A stretch of DNA of 32,900 nucleotides from Knufia peltigerae (GCA_030247855.1 JAPDRN010000218.1:1-32900); one strand, 5' to 3'. Positions 1-11,732 are shown, numbered from the stretch's first letter. Notes: generated from the sequence alone by a model not told the origin. Program-made: numbers and translations.

Positions 1-3000
1 CTAAAAACACTTTTATATTAAGTGACTAAAGAATATAAAAGTAATATAGTAATATAATTAGTAAATTAATATTATTCTTTATATAATAAATAATAAAATT
101 AGCTTTAATATAACTTCTATAGCTATTAATAATTAATAATTAAGGCTAACTTATTACTTTCTTATAAGTTTAAGGCTTAAATACCTTAATTAATTATTAT
201 AAGTTAAGCTTATTTAATGTCTAATTATTCTTATTAACTATAAAATACTAGTTAAAGAGTATTTAAGTTAGTAACTATTTAGAATTAATGTTTTAACCCT
301 TAAAGATAATTATTAATAAGAGTATATCTCTAGTTACGTTAATATATTTAATTATAATTACTCACTTTTATTTCTTTATTATAGTTTTATATTATTATTA
401 ATAATTAAGAAAAACTAAAACCTTTATTATTTAATTCTCTTTAACTCTAAAACTAAACTTATTTATATTCTAAATATTAAAATTATTATAGGTACACTCT
501 TAAAATTTAGTAATAACTATATTAAACTATACTTTAATCTTATTATATAACGCGTTATTAAATTATATAACCTTAAGTTACTTTATATAAATACTTTAAA
601 TAGTTAAGTAATAATTAAGAAAGTAATAAAGCTATTTATAACTAATTAAAGTAATAATTTTAGTGAAGACTAAATTTTATAATATATATTAAATATATTT
701 ATAGCGAATTAATTTAGTTAGCTTAATTAATAACACTAATATAATAAATAATTTAGTGTATATATATTATAAAACTTATTATATAAGTGTCTTTTCTTTT
801 ATGTTTAAAAGGATTTAAACTATTTCTATAGCTTAAGTGTGTAAAAGTCCTTTAGTAAGCTAATATAATAGGGTTTAATATGACATATTAAAAGCGGTAA
901 TAGTAGCGCGAATAGACTTATATTCTTAATTTTAATGTGCTAGGATAGCCTTCTAAACTCACTCTTTAAGATTAGCTACTTTAGAAGTACGTTAGTAATC
1001 TATAGTTAATAGAAATAATAATTAAACGTGACTAGATAGAGTTTCGTGATTTATTACCCTATATAGTCTATTAAACTATATAGTACTCTACATAAAATAG
1101 GTAATTTTATATAACACTAAATCGCTAAAGTTATAACTATAGTTTATTAAAGGGCTATTAATAAAAGAATATAGTATAGATAATAAGGAGATTAAAAAAC
1201 CCCTTATAAAGGTAAATAATTTCGTTAAGCTTATTTATTATCACTAGGCCTTAAATATTAATAGATTTCTTAATAAATAATAATATCTCTAGTTAGTAGT
1301 GATTTTATTACTAATAGCTTTCACTAAGTCTTAAGCTTAAGCCTTATTAAACTTAATCTATAGCGATCTAAATCTTTATATTAAGAAAAACACTAAGACT
1401 CACACTAATATACTTTGGCTAGACATAAAATTAATAAAGATAAAGTCTTAATAGAAGCGAAAATAACCGTGAGTACTACTATTATTAGGGAGTATATAAG
1501 GCTAATATAGCTATAAAGGAAGATATATACCTTTAATCTAGATAATAACTTAATTTTCTATATTATTACCCACATTATTAGCTTAACTTTTAATAACTTA
1601 ACTTTTAAGGCACTTAATCTTAACTTACCTAATATTTTATTCTATCTTTAGGCGCGGTAGGAAAAGGGCTATTAGCTAATTTCGTGGCGAAATAATATGC
1701 TTAACATACCTATCTTTTACTATGTAATTATCACTAAGAAAGGTATTAAGATATTACTAGATAAAGCTCTAATCTATAACGTTTATTAGGCTTAGGTTAA
1801 GTGTTTAGGTAAGGCTTTAAACTACCTATAGACGCTAACTATATATTACCTTCACTAAGCCCTAGGTAACGCTATTAATGATAAGTAACCTTCTTTAATA
1901 GATCTACTAAGAAGAGTTTATCCCACTAATATAGCTACTTACTTAAATAATCCCAAATTTAACGCGACTATTTATAACCTTACCCTTAATTATGTTAAAT
2001 CTTTTACAATCTTTAAACGGAATTACTTATCTTATATAATTCGCTATAGTATATAGGATACCTTCTAAAACCATAATAGTGATCCATAGATAGTTAAATT
2101 AGCTAGTCACATTAGCTATCTTTATGATTCTAACTAGCTAAGGAAGCTAACTAATAAATAGAGTCTATAGATTTAATAGTTACTATTTATTCACTAGCTT
2201 CTAAAGTTATAAGATTAGGTTTATAGTCTCATTCTTTAGGAGTTTAAAGTGCTTTAAATAGCGGTTAAAGAGCTAATCTATAGGGAGTTTAAGAAGTTAA
2301 ACTAAATAGTTAATAGCACGATTTAAGCTAAGGAGTAAGCTCTATTAAAATATAGTTAGTAGTAGTACAACAAAATAGCTCCTATTAAGGCGATCTAGCG
2401 ATAGATTAAAGGAATTTTAGCTAAGACATAAGAGCTAGCTTTAGAGTTAGACTTAACATAGATTAAGATTCCTAAATAATGGCAGATTATGAAAGCGGTC
2501 ATAAGTGACTTAGCAATATTTATTAGTCCTAAGGCTTTATCTTAATACATAAAATGTTCCTTAATAATGATCACGCTATATTAATAATAGGAGTAATAAT
2601 TAATGAGAGAAATATATTTAGCTATAAAAATAGGACCTATAACTAGCGTATATAATATTTATAGCCTACTACCTATATTAACCTTTAAGCGTATCTCCCC
2701 ATTAACCTATTAGCTATATTAGTGTCTATTTTACTTATGTAGTGAACTACCCCAAGAAGATTAGGAGAAACGTTATGCTGGTAAGCACTCCCTTTAGAGA
2801 TATACAGAATGCTATTACCTCTGGCACTTTCAAGAAAAGAACTAAATTCCTTGCCCTAATAGTATGGCTTACCATGGTATAGTTTTCGAAGGAAAATCAT
2901 ATTTTAAGAACCATACCGCTTTAGTATACCTTTTTATTTTATAAGCTATATTACCTAATAACTAAATATATTATTATATATTAACTGAGGCTATACTTAT

Positions 3001-3060
3001 TAATATTAGCACGGACTTAAAGAGAGGTCATTAATCGTTAATTATATATTAAGACTAAGC
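1..3060. repeat. RIP-degraded AT-rich block (left)
   Basis: Extremely AT-rich DNA with few CpA/TpG dinucleotides, abundant TpA and stops in every frame, which is what repeat-induced point mutation leaves behind. CpG (for example in cgcg and gcga) survives, so this is not simple CpG deamination. The surviving CpA sites are mostly in the context CAC/GTG. The block contains a decayed DUF3435 gene at about 1140-2935, listed separately. Positions 1-1000 hold no recognisable reading frame, although the 5' part of that gene may lie there. Mutation density falls from about 2720 onward, and by about 3060 the sequence has normal composition. Confidence 0.85.
1140..2935 (+). pseudogene. decayed DUF3435 / Starship captain-like tyrosine recombinase
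   Basis: Translating through RIP stops gives one recognisable family. Around 1287-1322 the frame reads LxLVVILLLIAF, the hydrophobic helix that precedes the catalytic-arginine segment. At 1541-1585 it reads DNNLIFYIITHIISL, matching the family's 'DNPLFCPITHI-SL' motif. At 1697-1770 it reads MLNIPIF followed by DKAL, and at 1859-1882 ALGNAIND, the 'RRGTGNA' box. The 3' part (2723-2920) keeps a C2H2-like tail with CxxxxC, IPCP and KNH spacing. A single frame runs from about 1470 to 2930; the earlier part is in another frame, so there is one frameshift near 1440 plus many stops. Several catalytic arginine positions read as stop or His, as expected from RIP of CGN codons. It is certainly non-functional. 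The family call rests on remembered motifs; whether it is a true captain rather than another DUF3435 copy is unproven. Confidence 0.72.
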
Positions 3061-4886
3061 CCTGTAATTAATGGCTGGGCTTGTTTTCAATGTTGGATCT
3101 CCTCAATTAACTGTAATGCTGACCCTGGAGCTATACTCTGCCAATGGCTGTGGATCTAAACGTTAAAGTCCTTCTCATAGCTACTGCTATACTAGTATTC
3201 ACGCTCTCAGTTGATAAGACCCTAATTAAGCTCCGGTATTTCACAATCAGCGACTTTAGATAATTGATATATATACTCGGTGTCAATCCTAGGTTATCAT
3301 TATTAGACATGATCGACTATACATAAAAACACGTCATAATGATCTGCAAGTCCAGTCCTAAGAAAAGACATGCATTTGCCATAATCCAATTTGGCACCTC
3401 ATGTCTCCGAAGGCCACTTCCTAGAACGTGAGAACAACCTTCCAAAAGAAGAAGGGTTAATTGTTACCTTACCATTCCCAAAGTTACACTCGTCGCAGTG
3501 TTACTTTCCAGCACAGTGACATACCTAGTTACGCTTTACAGTTATGATTGCCCAAAAACCAGTTTCCTCCGCAGAATCTTAGCTGGTATCGGTCCAGGGG
3601 CCTGCATAACGTGTGTATGCGGCACCTTTTATTGCCACCTTGACTGCCTGAGACAGAGATAGCGCGAAGTGAAGGCTGGTTGTCTCCAGGCATTCTGGTT
3701 CAACGATTGACAGTCTTGTGGTGGCGATGTACAAGTTGGGCAGAGACAAGTGCGCGCGGCAGTAGGTGCATTGATTCCAAAAACTACCGACGCCCCAGCA
3801 TTCACGAACTCACGGTACGCAAACATTCGCTGACACCTACGACGTTTACGGCGCAGGAAAGATGGCCGAGTGCTCTTTCATTAATCCCGAAATACAATCC
3901 AATTCAGTGGCTAAGTTAGACCGTGGTCGTGGCTCTGGGTTCCGCTGCCTCACTAAAGATTACCAAGGTATTGGAGCTGCCCTATTCGTGGGAAAAGGGA
4001 GGCAAAAGATACCATTTCTGCTTGTTGCTAATTTGAGGTGGAGCCGGTGATAGTCGCAGAGTGAGGGTGTTGACTCAAGATGTCAAAGAAAACATACGAT
4101 TCAATGCACCTGAGATGTCGAGCCACTATTCTGGGACGAATTTGGAAAGCGAAGATTCCAAGGAGGCATAATCAACACATAGCCGGGGCCCATCAACGCT
4201 CTGAGGGCCTGGATCTGGTGTTGTGCCGGTTCAAACATCGAAAACAGGATGCGACAGTCCTAGTATCTCGACACGGCTTCGCGTGCCGTTTCGTTTTGTA
4301 GCTCTAGAGACGCGGGATCTGCAAGGAGAGTCGCTGCGTATGGTGGAAAAATAACACTGCTGCGTGATGTATTAATAGCCTAACCCGTTCAGAGACCATT
4401 CCAGCTGAGTGTCACGATTTCTGAGACGCAGATTTTTGTCGCCTTGGGAAATGTGCGGCGGACAGGGCTTCCCGGCAGGCTCCCAGATCCAGTCACACAC
4501 ATTGGCACCACCTGCGCCGATAAGTCATGTGATCGCGGGTGAACGGAATCGTCCATAGGTCAAAGACAATCACAATCTTAAGGCGCTGGTTTCGCCCCCG
4601 GATATGACGTTCTAGCTTCGCGCTTTCCCTTAGTGCATTCTTCTTTCAGGAAATATCGCGCGAGAGTAATTCCTGGGGTATGCACGCGGAGGTGGGGGTG
4701 GCATTCGACCTGGCTCACCTGGTCAGCTTTCCAAGCTCGTCGGTTTCAAAGTTGGTGAACCTTGTGAAGATATATACTGCCCTGGCGCACCGACTTACGC
4801 AGGTCGCACAGCTCTTCTTTGCGTCGCTTCAAAGCAGCATTATTGAGAAGACGATCCGGACCGAACCACAATTCAGGCAATCCATC
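3061..4886. other. intergenic, no gene recognised; MFS promoter at right end
   Basis: Composition is normal, with only short overlapping open frames on both strands and none showing a known motif. The right end is the promoter and 5' leader of the sugar transporter: a TATATA lies at 4771-4776, about 110 bp before the ATG at 4887. An upstream in-frame ATG at 4680 would add 69 residues. It is disfavoured because the TATA-like box falls inside that extension and the added peptide does not resemble this family's N-terminus. Confidence 0.5.
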
Positions 4887-6804
4887 ATGGCTGAGTCCAA
4901 GACTGACCTCAAGTTCACCGATGAACACGCACAGAGCCAGGTCTCGCACCAAGAACACGGCGAGCCGACTGCCAGAAGGGGATCATTCGTACAGCACGTC
5001 GAGTATGACGGTCAGGGCTTCAAGGGCATTGCCAAGTCACCCTACGTGTTTGGTGCTGCGTTGCTAGCCTCGTTTGGTGGTTTCTCCTTTGGCTATGGTA
5101 AGCTCAATTTCTCTAGTCACGCGTCGATGTTAATCCCATGGTCAGACCAGGGAGTTATTTCGCTCATCTTGGTGATGCCACAATTCCATCGACAGTATCC
5201 GGAGGTCGATCCTGAACACGCCCATTATGGCTTCAACACCGGCTTCATGACTGGTATGCTCGAACTGGGCGCCTTTCTCGGTTGCTTGTTCTTGCCTTAC
5301 GTGGCGGATCGATGGTCGCGCAAGTGGGCGCTCACTGTCGCTACGGCCTTTTTCTGTGCCGGTGCGATCATTCAGACGGCATCCCACAATTATGGTACTC
5401 TTGTAGCAGGGCGCACGATTGGTGGCATCGGTGTTGGAACTCTGGCAATGGGTGCTCCGCTTTACATTTCCGAGGTCAGTCCAGTCTTTCAGCCCTCGTC
5501 TTCTCCAGTGTTATCCGAATTGAACTTGTGCTAGATTGCACCACCTAATGTTCGAGGCTCTCTACTTGTGCTTGAGCAAATCGCCATTGTAATCGGCGCC
5601 ATTGTGTCATACTGGGTCACGTATGGTACTAGGTCAATCCCGAATGATTGGGCTTTCCGCCTTCCGTTCCTTCTCCAGATGATACCAGCCGTATGCGTTG
5701 GCGGTGGCATTCACTTCTTCCCCTACTCACCTCGATGGCTGGTAATGGTAGGCCGCAATGACGAATCGCTGCTCTCTCTCTCTAAGTTGCGAGGCCTGCC
5801 AGTTAACGACCACCGAGTTCATCTCGAACACAAAGGTATCATTGCTGAGGTTACGATGCAGCGTGAAGTCGCTGCTCGACAGCATCCAAACGCCACTGCT
5901 ATTCAACTTGAGCTCTGGTCTTGGCTCGACCTCTTTCGACCGCGATACTTTAAGCGAACCCTCGTCTCCATGGCCGTTTCCTTCTTCCAACAATTTAGCG
6001 GGTAAGCTTACCAACCGTGGACGCATCTCCATTCCTTGTTCCTGCTAACAACCACTTGACAGTATCAACGCCTTTGTCTACTACGCACCTACATTCTTTG
6101 CTGCATTAGGACAATCCTACGACATGAGTCTCATCCTCGCCGGCATGATCAACATCTGTCAGCTAGTCGCAGGCCTCCCAGCTTTTGCCCTCTTTGACAG
6201 GATCGGTCGCCGCAACATCGCTATCTTTGGAGGTATTGCTATGGCCATCCCACATGCCATCATGGCCGGCATCGTCAACAAATACAGCTCAAGCTGGTCT
6301 ACACACTCCGGTATGGGCTGGTTTGGTGTTGCCCTCGTGTACATTTACGTGCTTGCCTTTGCTTTTACCTACGGACCACTCGCGTGGGTGTTGCCCGCGG
6401 AATTGTGGTCCAACACAAAGAGAGCAAAGGGCGTTGGTATTGCCATCGCCGTCAACTGGGCTGCGAACTTCATCATCGGTGTGGTAAGTCGGATATTCAT
6501 CTCTCCTTTTTCGGCCACAGTCGCTACTTGATTTATGCATTTGCTCGTTGGATGCTTATTTTTCTAATAGGTCGTTCCTCAAATGTTGATCAGCCTTGGC
6601 TGGGGTACATATCTGTTCTTTGCCTGCTTCTGTGCTGCTGCGGCCGTTTTCGCTTTTTTCTTCATCCCCGAGGTGGCAGGTAAAACGTTGGAAGAGGTTG
6701 GAGAAATCTTTGGCGACTCCTCAGTTGCCGATGAAGAGGCTATGAGACAGCGCATTGCCGAAGAGATCTACCACAATGAGACTCGCGAGCGGATGAATAT
6801 GTAG
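4887..6804 (+). CDS. MFS sugar transporter (sugar porter family)
   Basis: Exons 4887-5097, 5146-5474, 5535-6001, 6063-6483 and 6571-6804 give 553 residues, normal for a fungal sugar porter. The first intron (48 bp) contains no stop but interrupts FGYDQGV; the others carry GTCAGT, GTAAGC and GTAAGT donors. Family marks in order: FGYDQGVIS in helix 1; ADRWSRKW after helix 2; GRTIGGIGVG followed by YISEIAPPNVRG (sugar-transport signature); PYSPRWL closing the first half; QQFSGINAFVYYAP in helix 7; DRIGRRN; PAELW; and a C-terminal PEVAGKTLEEV (PETKG-like). Twelve membrane helices are expected at the plasma membrane, working as a proton symporter. The substrate (hexose, pentose or a related polyol/acid) cannot be decided. 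Its 3' end faces the P450 reductase. As the only transporter here, it may import the compound or sugar moiety the cluster acts on. Confidence 0.93.
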
Positions 6805-7269
6805 CTGGACAGATTGCGCAAGCTAAGTATCACTACAGTCAAGCTGGACTTTTCGGCTGGAACTTTTCGGTTGGAGTGCATATATATACACATGAATCTA
6901 CGACGGCGAGTATATTACTACATATCACCCATATAATCTATACGCGCGAAACTTCATGCATCCCTTTTGGTCGGAAACTGTTTCGTGTACACGAACTTCG
7001 GATGCTAATAAGGGGTTATTGAACCAGCCGGTGGATGCAACGATGAATGATCCACATGGCATTATCACGAACGGCTATGAGCTTAATGGCATGACTCTCT
7101 ACGGGTTTCAGATATGTGCTCTACCGTCTGGATTCGCAGCAGTGACGACAAGAATAACTGGTCACGAAACAAAAAAGGTCAAAAAGGAAACAGTAGCTCT
7201 GCCACGGTCATGGCAGCATCATGGAAAACACCCACAATCAGAATAACTTATTAAACAAAAGGTCATCCT
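6805..7269. other. convergent intergenic between MFS transporter and P450 reductase
   Basis: This is 465 bp between two convergent 3' ends. It holds no gene. It presumably contains both polyadenylation regions; a TA-rich run near 6880-6890 and A-rich tracts near 7160-7260 are consistent with that, but no specific signal can be assigned. Confidence 0.5.
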
Positions 7270-9315
7270 CTAGCCCCAAATATCCTCTTTCCATTTGCCA
7301 ACTCTCCTGCGCTCGTCTCTCCAAGCTGCGGGATCTGAAATGGACTGACCACCGTACTTGGATACGGCTGTGACAATGGCATCACCCGCGCTCTTTGCCA
7401 TCAACGTGCTTCCACACAGGTAGACGGCACCATTCTGTTCCACTAGCAAGGTGGTGACCCGCGCGGCCCAATGGGCCTCCTTGATTCGATCCTGGACATA
7501 GACCTTATGATCCTTGCCTTCCCTCGAGAATGCGGTGACAACCTCCAACTTATCCTTGAGACCGCCGGATGCGATATCCTCAATCTCACTGCGATACAGG
7601 TAGTCTTCGTCCCTTGATCGGCAACCGTAAAAGAAGAGGATCGGGCCTACATCTCGACCTATGCCAGCCAAGGCAGCTCGTTCGTGAATAAAGGCTCGCA
7701 GAGGAGCGATACCTGTGCCAGCTCCGATCAATACGAGTGGGGTTGCCGTAGCAACTGGCAGTTTAAACGTGGATCGACGGATCTTGGCGTATAGTGTCGT
7801 CGAGGCAGTAACATCCAATGTGCTCAAGTGACCCGAACAAAGGCCTGGAATCAAATAATTGGGGTCTGTCCTCAATGGCGTGTTCGACACTCCGACAGTG
7901 ATACTGACCGTTTTGGGGGATGTGACTGCAGAAGAGGAAATGGAGTAATGTCGGGGTGCCATGGGGCGCAGGGATTCGATCACGAAACTCGTTGGCAAAT
8001 GGTGCCAACTGTGATGGGGGTCTGCCCTATTGGCGAGCTCGAGAAGCCGACCAAAGTTGATGTGGTTGTCAAGCACAAAATTATGCCATGCAGTCTTCGT
8101 TGATAGAGCACTTAGATAGCTCTTCACGGCGGCTGATCGGGCAAAGTAACTGAGGTCCTGAACGGTGTTTCGCGATACCGTGCCACTGATGTCGAGGTAA
8201 CTCGTCAACAATGCGTTCAAGGTGGTCGGGCTCGGAATCGAGTGCTCCATTGGTTGTGACGAGCTAATCGGGGAGATGAGCAGCGGCTCGTCTTTCTTGG
8301 CCTGTAGATTGAGCACTGCGAGGAGTCGTTGCACCTCGGCCGCGGCGTTTGTGGCGTAGACCGAGAGGTGGTCACCGGTGCGGTATTTGAAGCGAGGAAT
8401 GTGGGAGATATCGAGGTCCACGTGGATGCAGGGTTTGGACGGTGAAGCCAAGACATGGCTGTGTACGACTCGAACCTCTGTAATGTCCGAAGAGGCGGCC
8501 ATTGATCGGGTTGTCGACCGATTGATAGGTTGACCCAGATGAAGATCAATGATATCGAGGCTGTTGTCCGGCACGACCTTGAGAGCGGGTTCGTATGACC
8601 TTCGCTGCAGTTCTTTTCCAAGCCGGTTTTGAAGCAGAGCTTCTACTGCCTCTCTCCAGTCTAGATACGTCTCTTCTGTGGCATTTATGATAGCGTCATC
8701 TGCGCGCATGAGAGGAAGCAGCGCGGTGGCTCCCAGCGTATCCAACTTCTGAGCGACCACGTTGAGCACCTGATTGTAGTAACGGTAGTTACTGTTGCCT
8801 AAGCCAAGAGCGAGATAGTTCAGGTCCCCGAGCGAAATATCTGCCTTATCAATCCACGTCCAAAAGGCAGTAGCATTGTCGGTTGGGTCACCTTCGCCGT
8901 AGGTTGACAGAATGAAGACTGCTGGCTTTGATGAAGGGATGAGCGCAATGCTCTCAGAGTCATAGTCGGAGAGATCGGCAACGAGAGACTGCACCTTCAG
9001 CTTGTTGTGGAGTTCGTGGGCAAGGCGATACGCAAAACCCTCTGCAGTGCCCGACTGAGACCCCCAGAAGATGACGATTTCCGCTTCCTCCTCTTCCATG
9101 CGCTGAACCACATTGCGAGTCTTCGTCACGGCAATACTACCGGACGCTTCTTGAGGCCGTTCGAACCATTGCTGAAAGTACGGGTCATGTTTCTGTAAAG
9201 GACCATTGACGCGGGCCCAATAACCCACGGCAAAGAGCAATGTGAGTGTGAGAAGGGTGTCTGCGTAGCCAACATAGATAGTAGGCCAGCCAAGGGTGGA
9301 AACTGCGGCGTCCAT
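7270..9315 (-). CDS. NADPH-cytochrome P450 reductase (intronless)
   Basis: A single uninterrupted 681-residue frame. It has an N-terminal membrane anchor at about residues 18-35. The FMN (flavodoxin) domain shows SQSGTAEGFAYRL (85-98), TYGEGDPTDNA (138-148) and LGLGNSNYRYYN (170-181). The connecting and FAD regions show YRTGDHLSVY (311-320), PRHYSISSSA (454-463) and GLCSGHL (491-497). The NADPH site shows GAGTGIAPLR (531-540), YGCRSRDEDYLY and YLCGS (632-636), ending in KEDIWG, so the nicotinamide-stacking Trp is residue 680. All cofactor motifs look intact. It passes electrons from NADPH to microsomal P450s, and the P450 2.8 kb away is the obvious partner. Fungi usually have one housekeeping reductase, so a copy inside a cluster suggests a dedicated paralogue. 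The lack of introns is unusual beside intron-containing neighbours. Confidence 0.95.
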   Translation of the reverse strand: MDAAVSTLGWPTIYVGYADTLLTLTLLFAVGYWARVNGPLQKHDPYFQQWFERPQEASGSIAVTKTRNVVQRMEEEEAEIVIFWGSQSGTAEGFAYRLAHELHNKLKVQSLVADLSDYDSESIALIPSSKPAVFILSTYGEGDPTDNATAFWTWIDKADISLGDLNYLALGLGNSNYRYYNQVLNVVAQKLDTLGATALLPLMRADDAIINATEETYLDWREAVEALLQNRLGKELQRRSYEPALKVVPDNSLDIIDLHLGQPINRSTTRSMAASSDITEVRVVHSHVLASPSKPCIHVDLDISHIPRFKYRTGDHLSVYATNAAAEVQRLLAVLNLQAKKDEPLLISPISSSQPMEHSIPSPTTLNALLTSYLDISGTVSRNTVQDLSYFARSAAVKSYLSALSTKTAWHNFVLDNHINFGRLLELANRADPHHSWHHLPTSFVIESLRPMAPRHYSISSSAVTSPKTVSITVGVSNTPLRTDPNYLIPGLCSGHLSTLDVTASTTLYAKIRRSTFKLPVATATPLVLIGAGTGIAPLRAFIHERAALAGIGRDVGPILFFYGCRSRDEDYLYRSEIEDIASGGLKDKLEVVTAFSREGKDHKVYVQDRIKEAHWAARVTTLLVEQNGAVYLCGSTLMAKSAGDAIVTAVSKYGGQSISDPAAWRDERRRVGKWKEDIWG

Positions 9316-9869
9316 AGTGAATAAGCAGATCCTAATTCAGCAGTTCCGAGGCTTTCGAGTATATGAGGATGACAGAATGCCAAACCATGGCCATCTTCAA
9401 AGATTTTGGAGAAGGATCTATATTCTTCTTGTCGTCCAGTTCTCACGCAGTAAATCGTTGCCGATCCGTGAATAGAGATTGTGCCGCAGTTTGGTGAATG
9501 CCGATCAGCCAAGGTCGCAAGACGCAAACACGGAGGCCGAGTGGCAACCTGAACCATGGTCCGATCCTTACCCTACACAGCAAAATCGCGCGTCTTGGTG
9601 CCCGAGAGCCCGGAATGGAGCTAGCAGGGGACGAGAGGGGCCGAGAGGGGCCCATGCCTATTTCCACGTTTCGCGCTTCATTTATTCTCATTGCCGCGCG
9701 AACGCACTTTGCTTCCTTGTTCGATGCAAAAGCTGTCATTTTCACAAGCACGCCACCACCACCACTACCACCACCACCGTCAGACGACAGCAGAACAACC
9801 AACACAACTTGAAGTTAAGGGCGAGGGAACATCTTCCGGTGGCGATGCTATTACGCCGCTGGCGTTGTC
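9316..9869. promoter_or_regulatory. divergent promoter, P450 reductase / Zn2Cys6 regulator
   Basis: This is 554 bp between two oppositely directed starts. Seen here: CGGAGGCCG at 9531-9539, an inverted CGG/CCG pair with a 3-bp spacer (the kind of site Zn2Cys6 dimers can bind); a tandem AGGGGCCG/AGGGGCCC at about 9634-9654 (AGGGG is the stress-element core); and a CCA/CCACC-rich tract at about 9750-9780. The arrangement suggests that the regulator and the reductase are co-expressed. Short motifs like these occur by chance, so each assignment is tentative. Confidence 0.45.
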
Positions 9870-11732
9870 ATGGGTCGTCGGCGTTGGTTAGAATGTACTA
9901 TCCACTGTTCAGGGCAGTTTTGCTAATCTCCGCTCTAGCGATAGCTGTGCCAGGCGCCATCTTCGTTGTTCGTGCCATCGCCTCTACCCCATACCTTGAT
10001 CAATTGCTTAATTTTCAGGTGATCTGGACCACGGCGCAGACCGGTGTAGTCAGTGTCGGCTCTCGGATCGGGTCTGCGCATTCCCACACCGCTTTCGTCT
10101 GATAAATCTTTCCGTCGCGGACACACCATGCAAGTCGCCTCGATTCAAAGTATGCAATATCTGAGCTTACCTAAGGGCCCTGTCCCTTTGCTGAGAATAG
10201 TCCACTGCTCACATACGGTGACAGGCAACCAGTACCAGGGAAACATTTGATTCATCTTCGACCCCGAGCCAGCAGTCAAACCCAGCTGCCAATGACCAAG
10301 AACCGCCCCCTTCGTCCGCCTCGCAGTATACTCAGACGAGCGCAGGGGCTTGCGGTGTGATACCTGCTGACCGGTCACGATCATTCAGTGGTGGCCACCA
10401 CTCTATACTCCAAGACTCGTTTTCGGCTCCATCTCATTCACTTTCCAAGGCAACTTTGTCCCCCTCTCTGACAACCAGCTCGCAAGTGATTTTATCCCCA
10501 AAATTGGCGGCAACCTGGGCCGGTGATGTCGCTGAGTTCGAGACGGCTCTATTGCTGAGGCACTTCGTCGAGACCTTATCTGGATGGGTATCTCTCACCT
10601 TCATTCTCGCACTGCACGCTTCACGGATGTCTGACAACCTCTAGTTCGATGTTTGCGATCCTCAGGAGCACTTTCGCCGTGTTGTTCCAGTGCTCGCACG
10701 CGCAGACGAATGTCTCCTACGGGTGATATGTGCAGCCTCTGCTTGGCACAGAACGCGGAATGGCCTCTTTGACCTAGAGCGTGCGAATGACCTCTATGAT
10801 AGCTCGCTCGAGCAGCTGATCAAAGCGATGGAAGGGCCAAATGTTGGCTCTAACGACTCCTTACTGGTCGCCGCCGTTACTATGCATTTGACTGAAGAGT
10901 TGCGAGGTAATATAGTCTGCTTCTGCTTCTGCTCGAGCATCGCTCACATATATTAGATCTGGGGCATACCCTGAACCTGGAGACGAGGGGCCACATTGTC
11001 GCGATGCAAGTGTTTCTCGATGATGAGGCTAGTTTAGCACCCAGCAGCCTCCGAACGGCAGCATTCCGCGCCGCCAGTCGAGAAGAGCTTCAACTATGCT
11101 TGACTGACCAAGAGCCCCTGATTTTGCCTGCTGATGCTGCTGCTATCGATCGGGGTCTTGCCGACGCTGATGATGACACTTGGGCCTGGCGGATAGTCTT
11201 GTTGTCCAAGGACTGCCTAGCCTTCTCGCTGAGACCGTCGTCCACCTTTGACTGGGACGCTCTGTGGGAGCAAACACAGTCGTGGTTCAATTGTAGGCCA
11301 GCCTCTTTTGAACCGACTCTGCGGCGCAACAAGAATCGCGATGAAGGCCATATGCTGCCCGAGATTTGGTATTTGCACGATCATCACGTGACCGGAGCAT
11401 ATCACCTCGAGCTGTGTCTCTTGCTTTTAGCCATTTCGGATCCTCGAATGTCGCGATTCGGTCTGCAAAAAGCAATATCGGAGGAACGCCTCAAAGATGA
11501 AGTTAATAACCGAATCATCAACATATGTGGGATCGCGATGAGCAATTCTTCTTTCCCACCCGCTATGACTGCCGCAGCAGCCATCATCACCGCCTGGGCG
11601 GACTATGTTGAGGATCCTGATTTGCAGGATGTACTAATTCAGCTATTGGTCAAGACCCGGGAGTTACATGGCTGGCCCACTGAAGCCGCGCAACACCGCG
11701 TAAAATTGATATGGAGAAAGTTCGAGAAGTAG
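9870..11732 (+). CDS. Zn2Cys6 transcription factor with fungal-specific TF domain
   Basis: Hand-built exons: 9870-9886, 9939-9967, 10019-10149, 10225-10587, 10645-10906 and 10957-11732 (525 residues). The first two exons are only 17 and 29 nt. Splicing joins TG|C and T|GT to restore the Cys6 and Cys16 codons and gives MGRRRCDSCARRHLRC, then CSQCRLSDRVC. That makes a complete C-x2-C-x6-C-x8-C-x2-C-x6-C cluster (Cys 6, 9, 16, 25, 28, 35). Read unspliced, Cys6 appears as Ser and frames stop, so the zinc finger is easily missed. After a Ser/Gln-rich linker comes LLLRHFVETLSGWFDVCDP, typical of the start of the fungal-specific regulatory domain, which continues to the C-terminus. It is a nuclear DNA-binding regulator. 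It is divergent from the P450 reductase and followed by the P450, so it is the likely pathway-specific activator. The C-terminal exon is firm; the intron at 10150-10224 is inferred from phase and a CTCAC branch site. Confidence 0.82.

Noticed and set aside
3629..4301. Several small open frames (60-80 codons) on both strands
   Set aside because: They overlap each other, lack motifs, splice-consistent extensions or family resemblance, and look like chance frames in normal-composition DNA.
4680..4886. In-frame N-terminal extension of the sugar transporter
   Set aside because: It contains a TATA-like box and unrelated sequence; the start at 4887 gives the usual family length.
9937..9948. Apparent Ser in place of the first zinc Cys of the first regulator
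   Set aside because: An intron ending at 9938 with a 17-nt first exon restores Cys and supplies the start codon.
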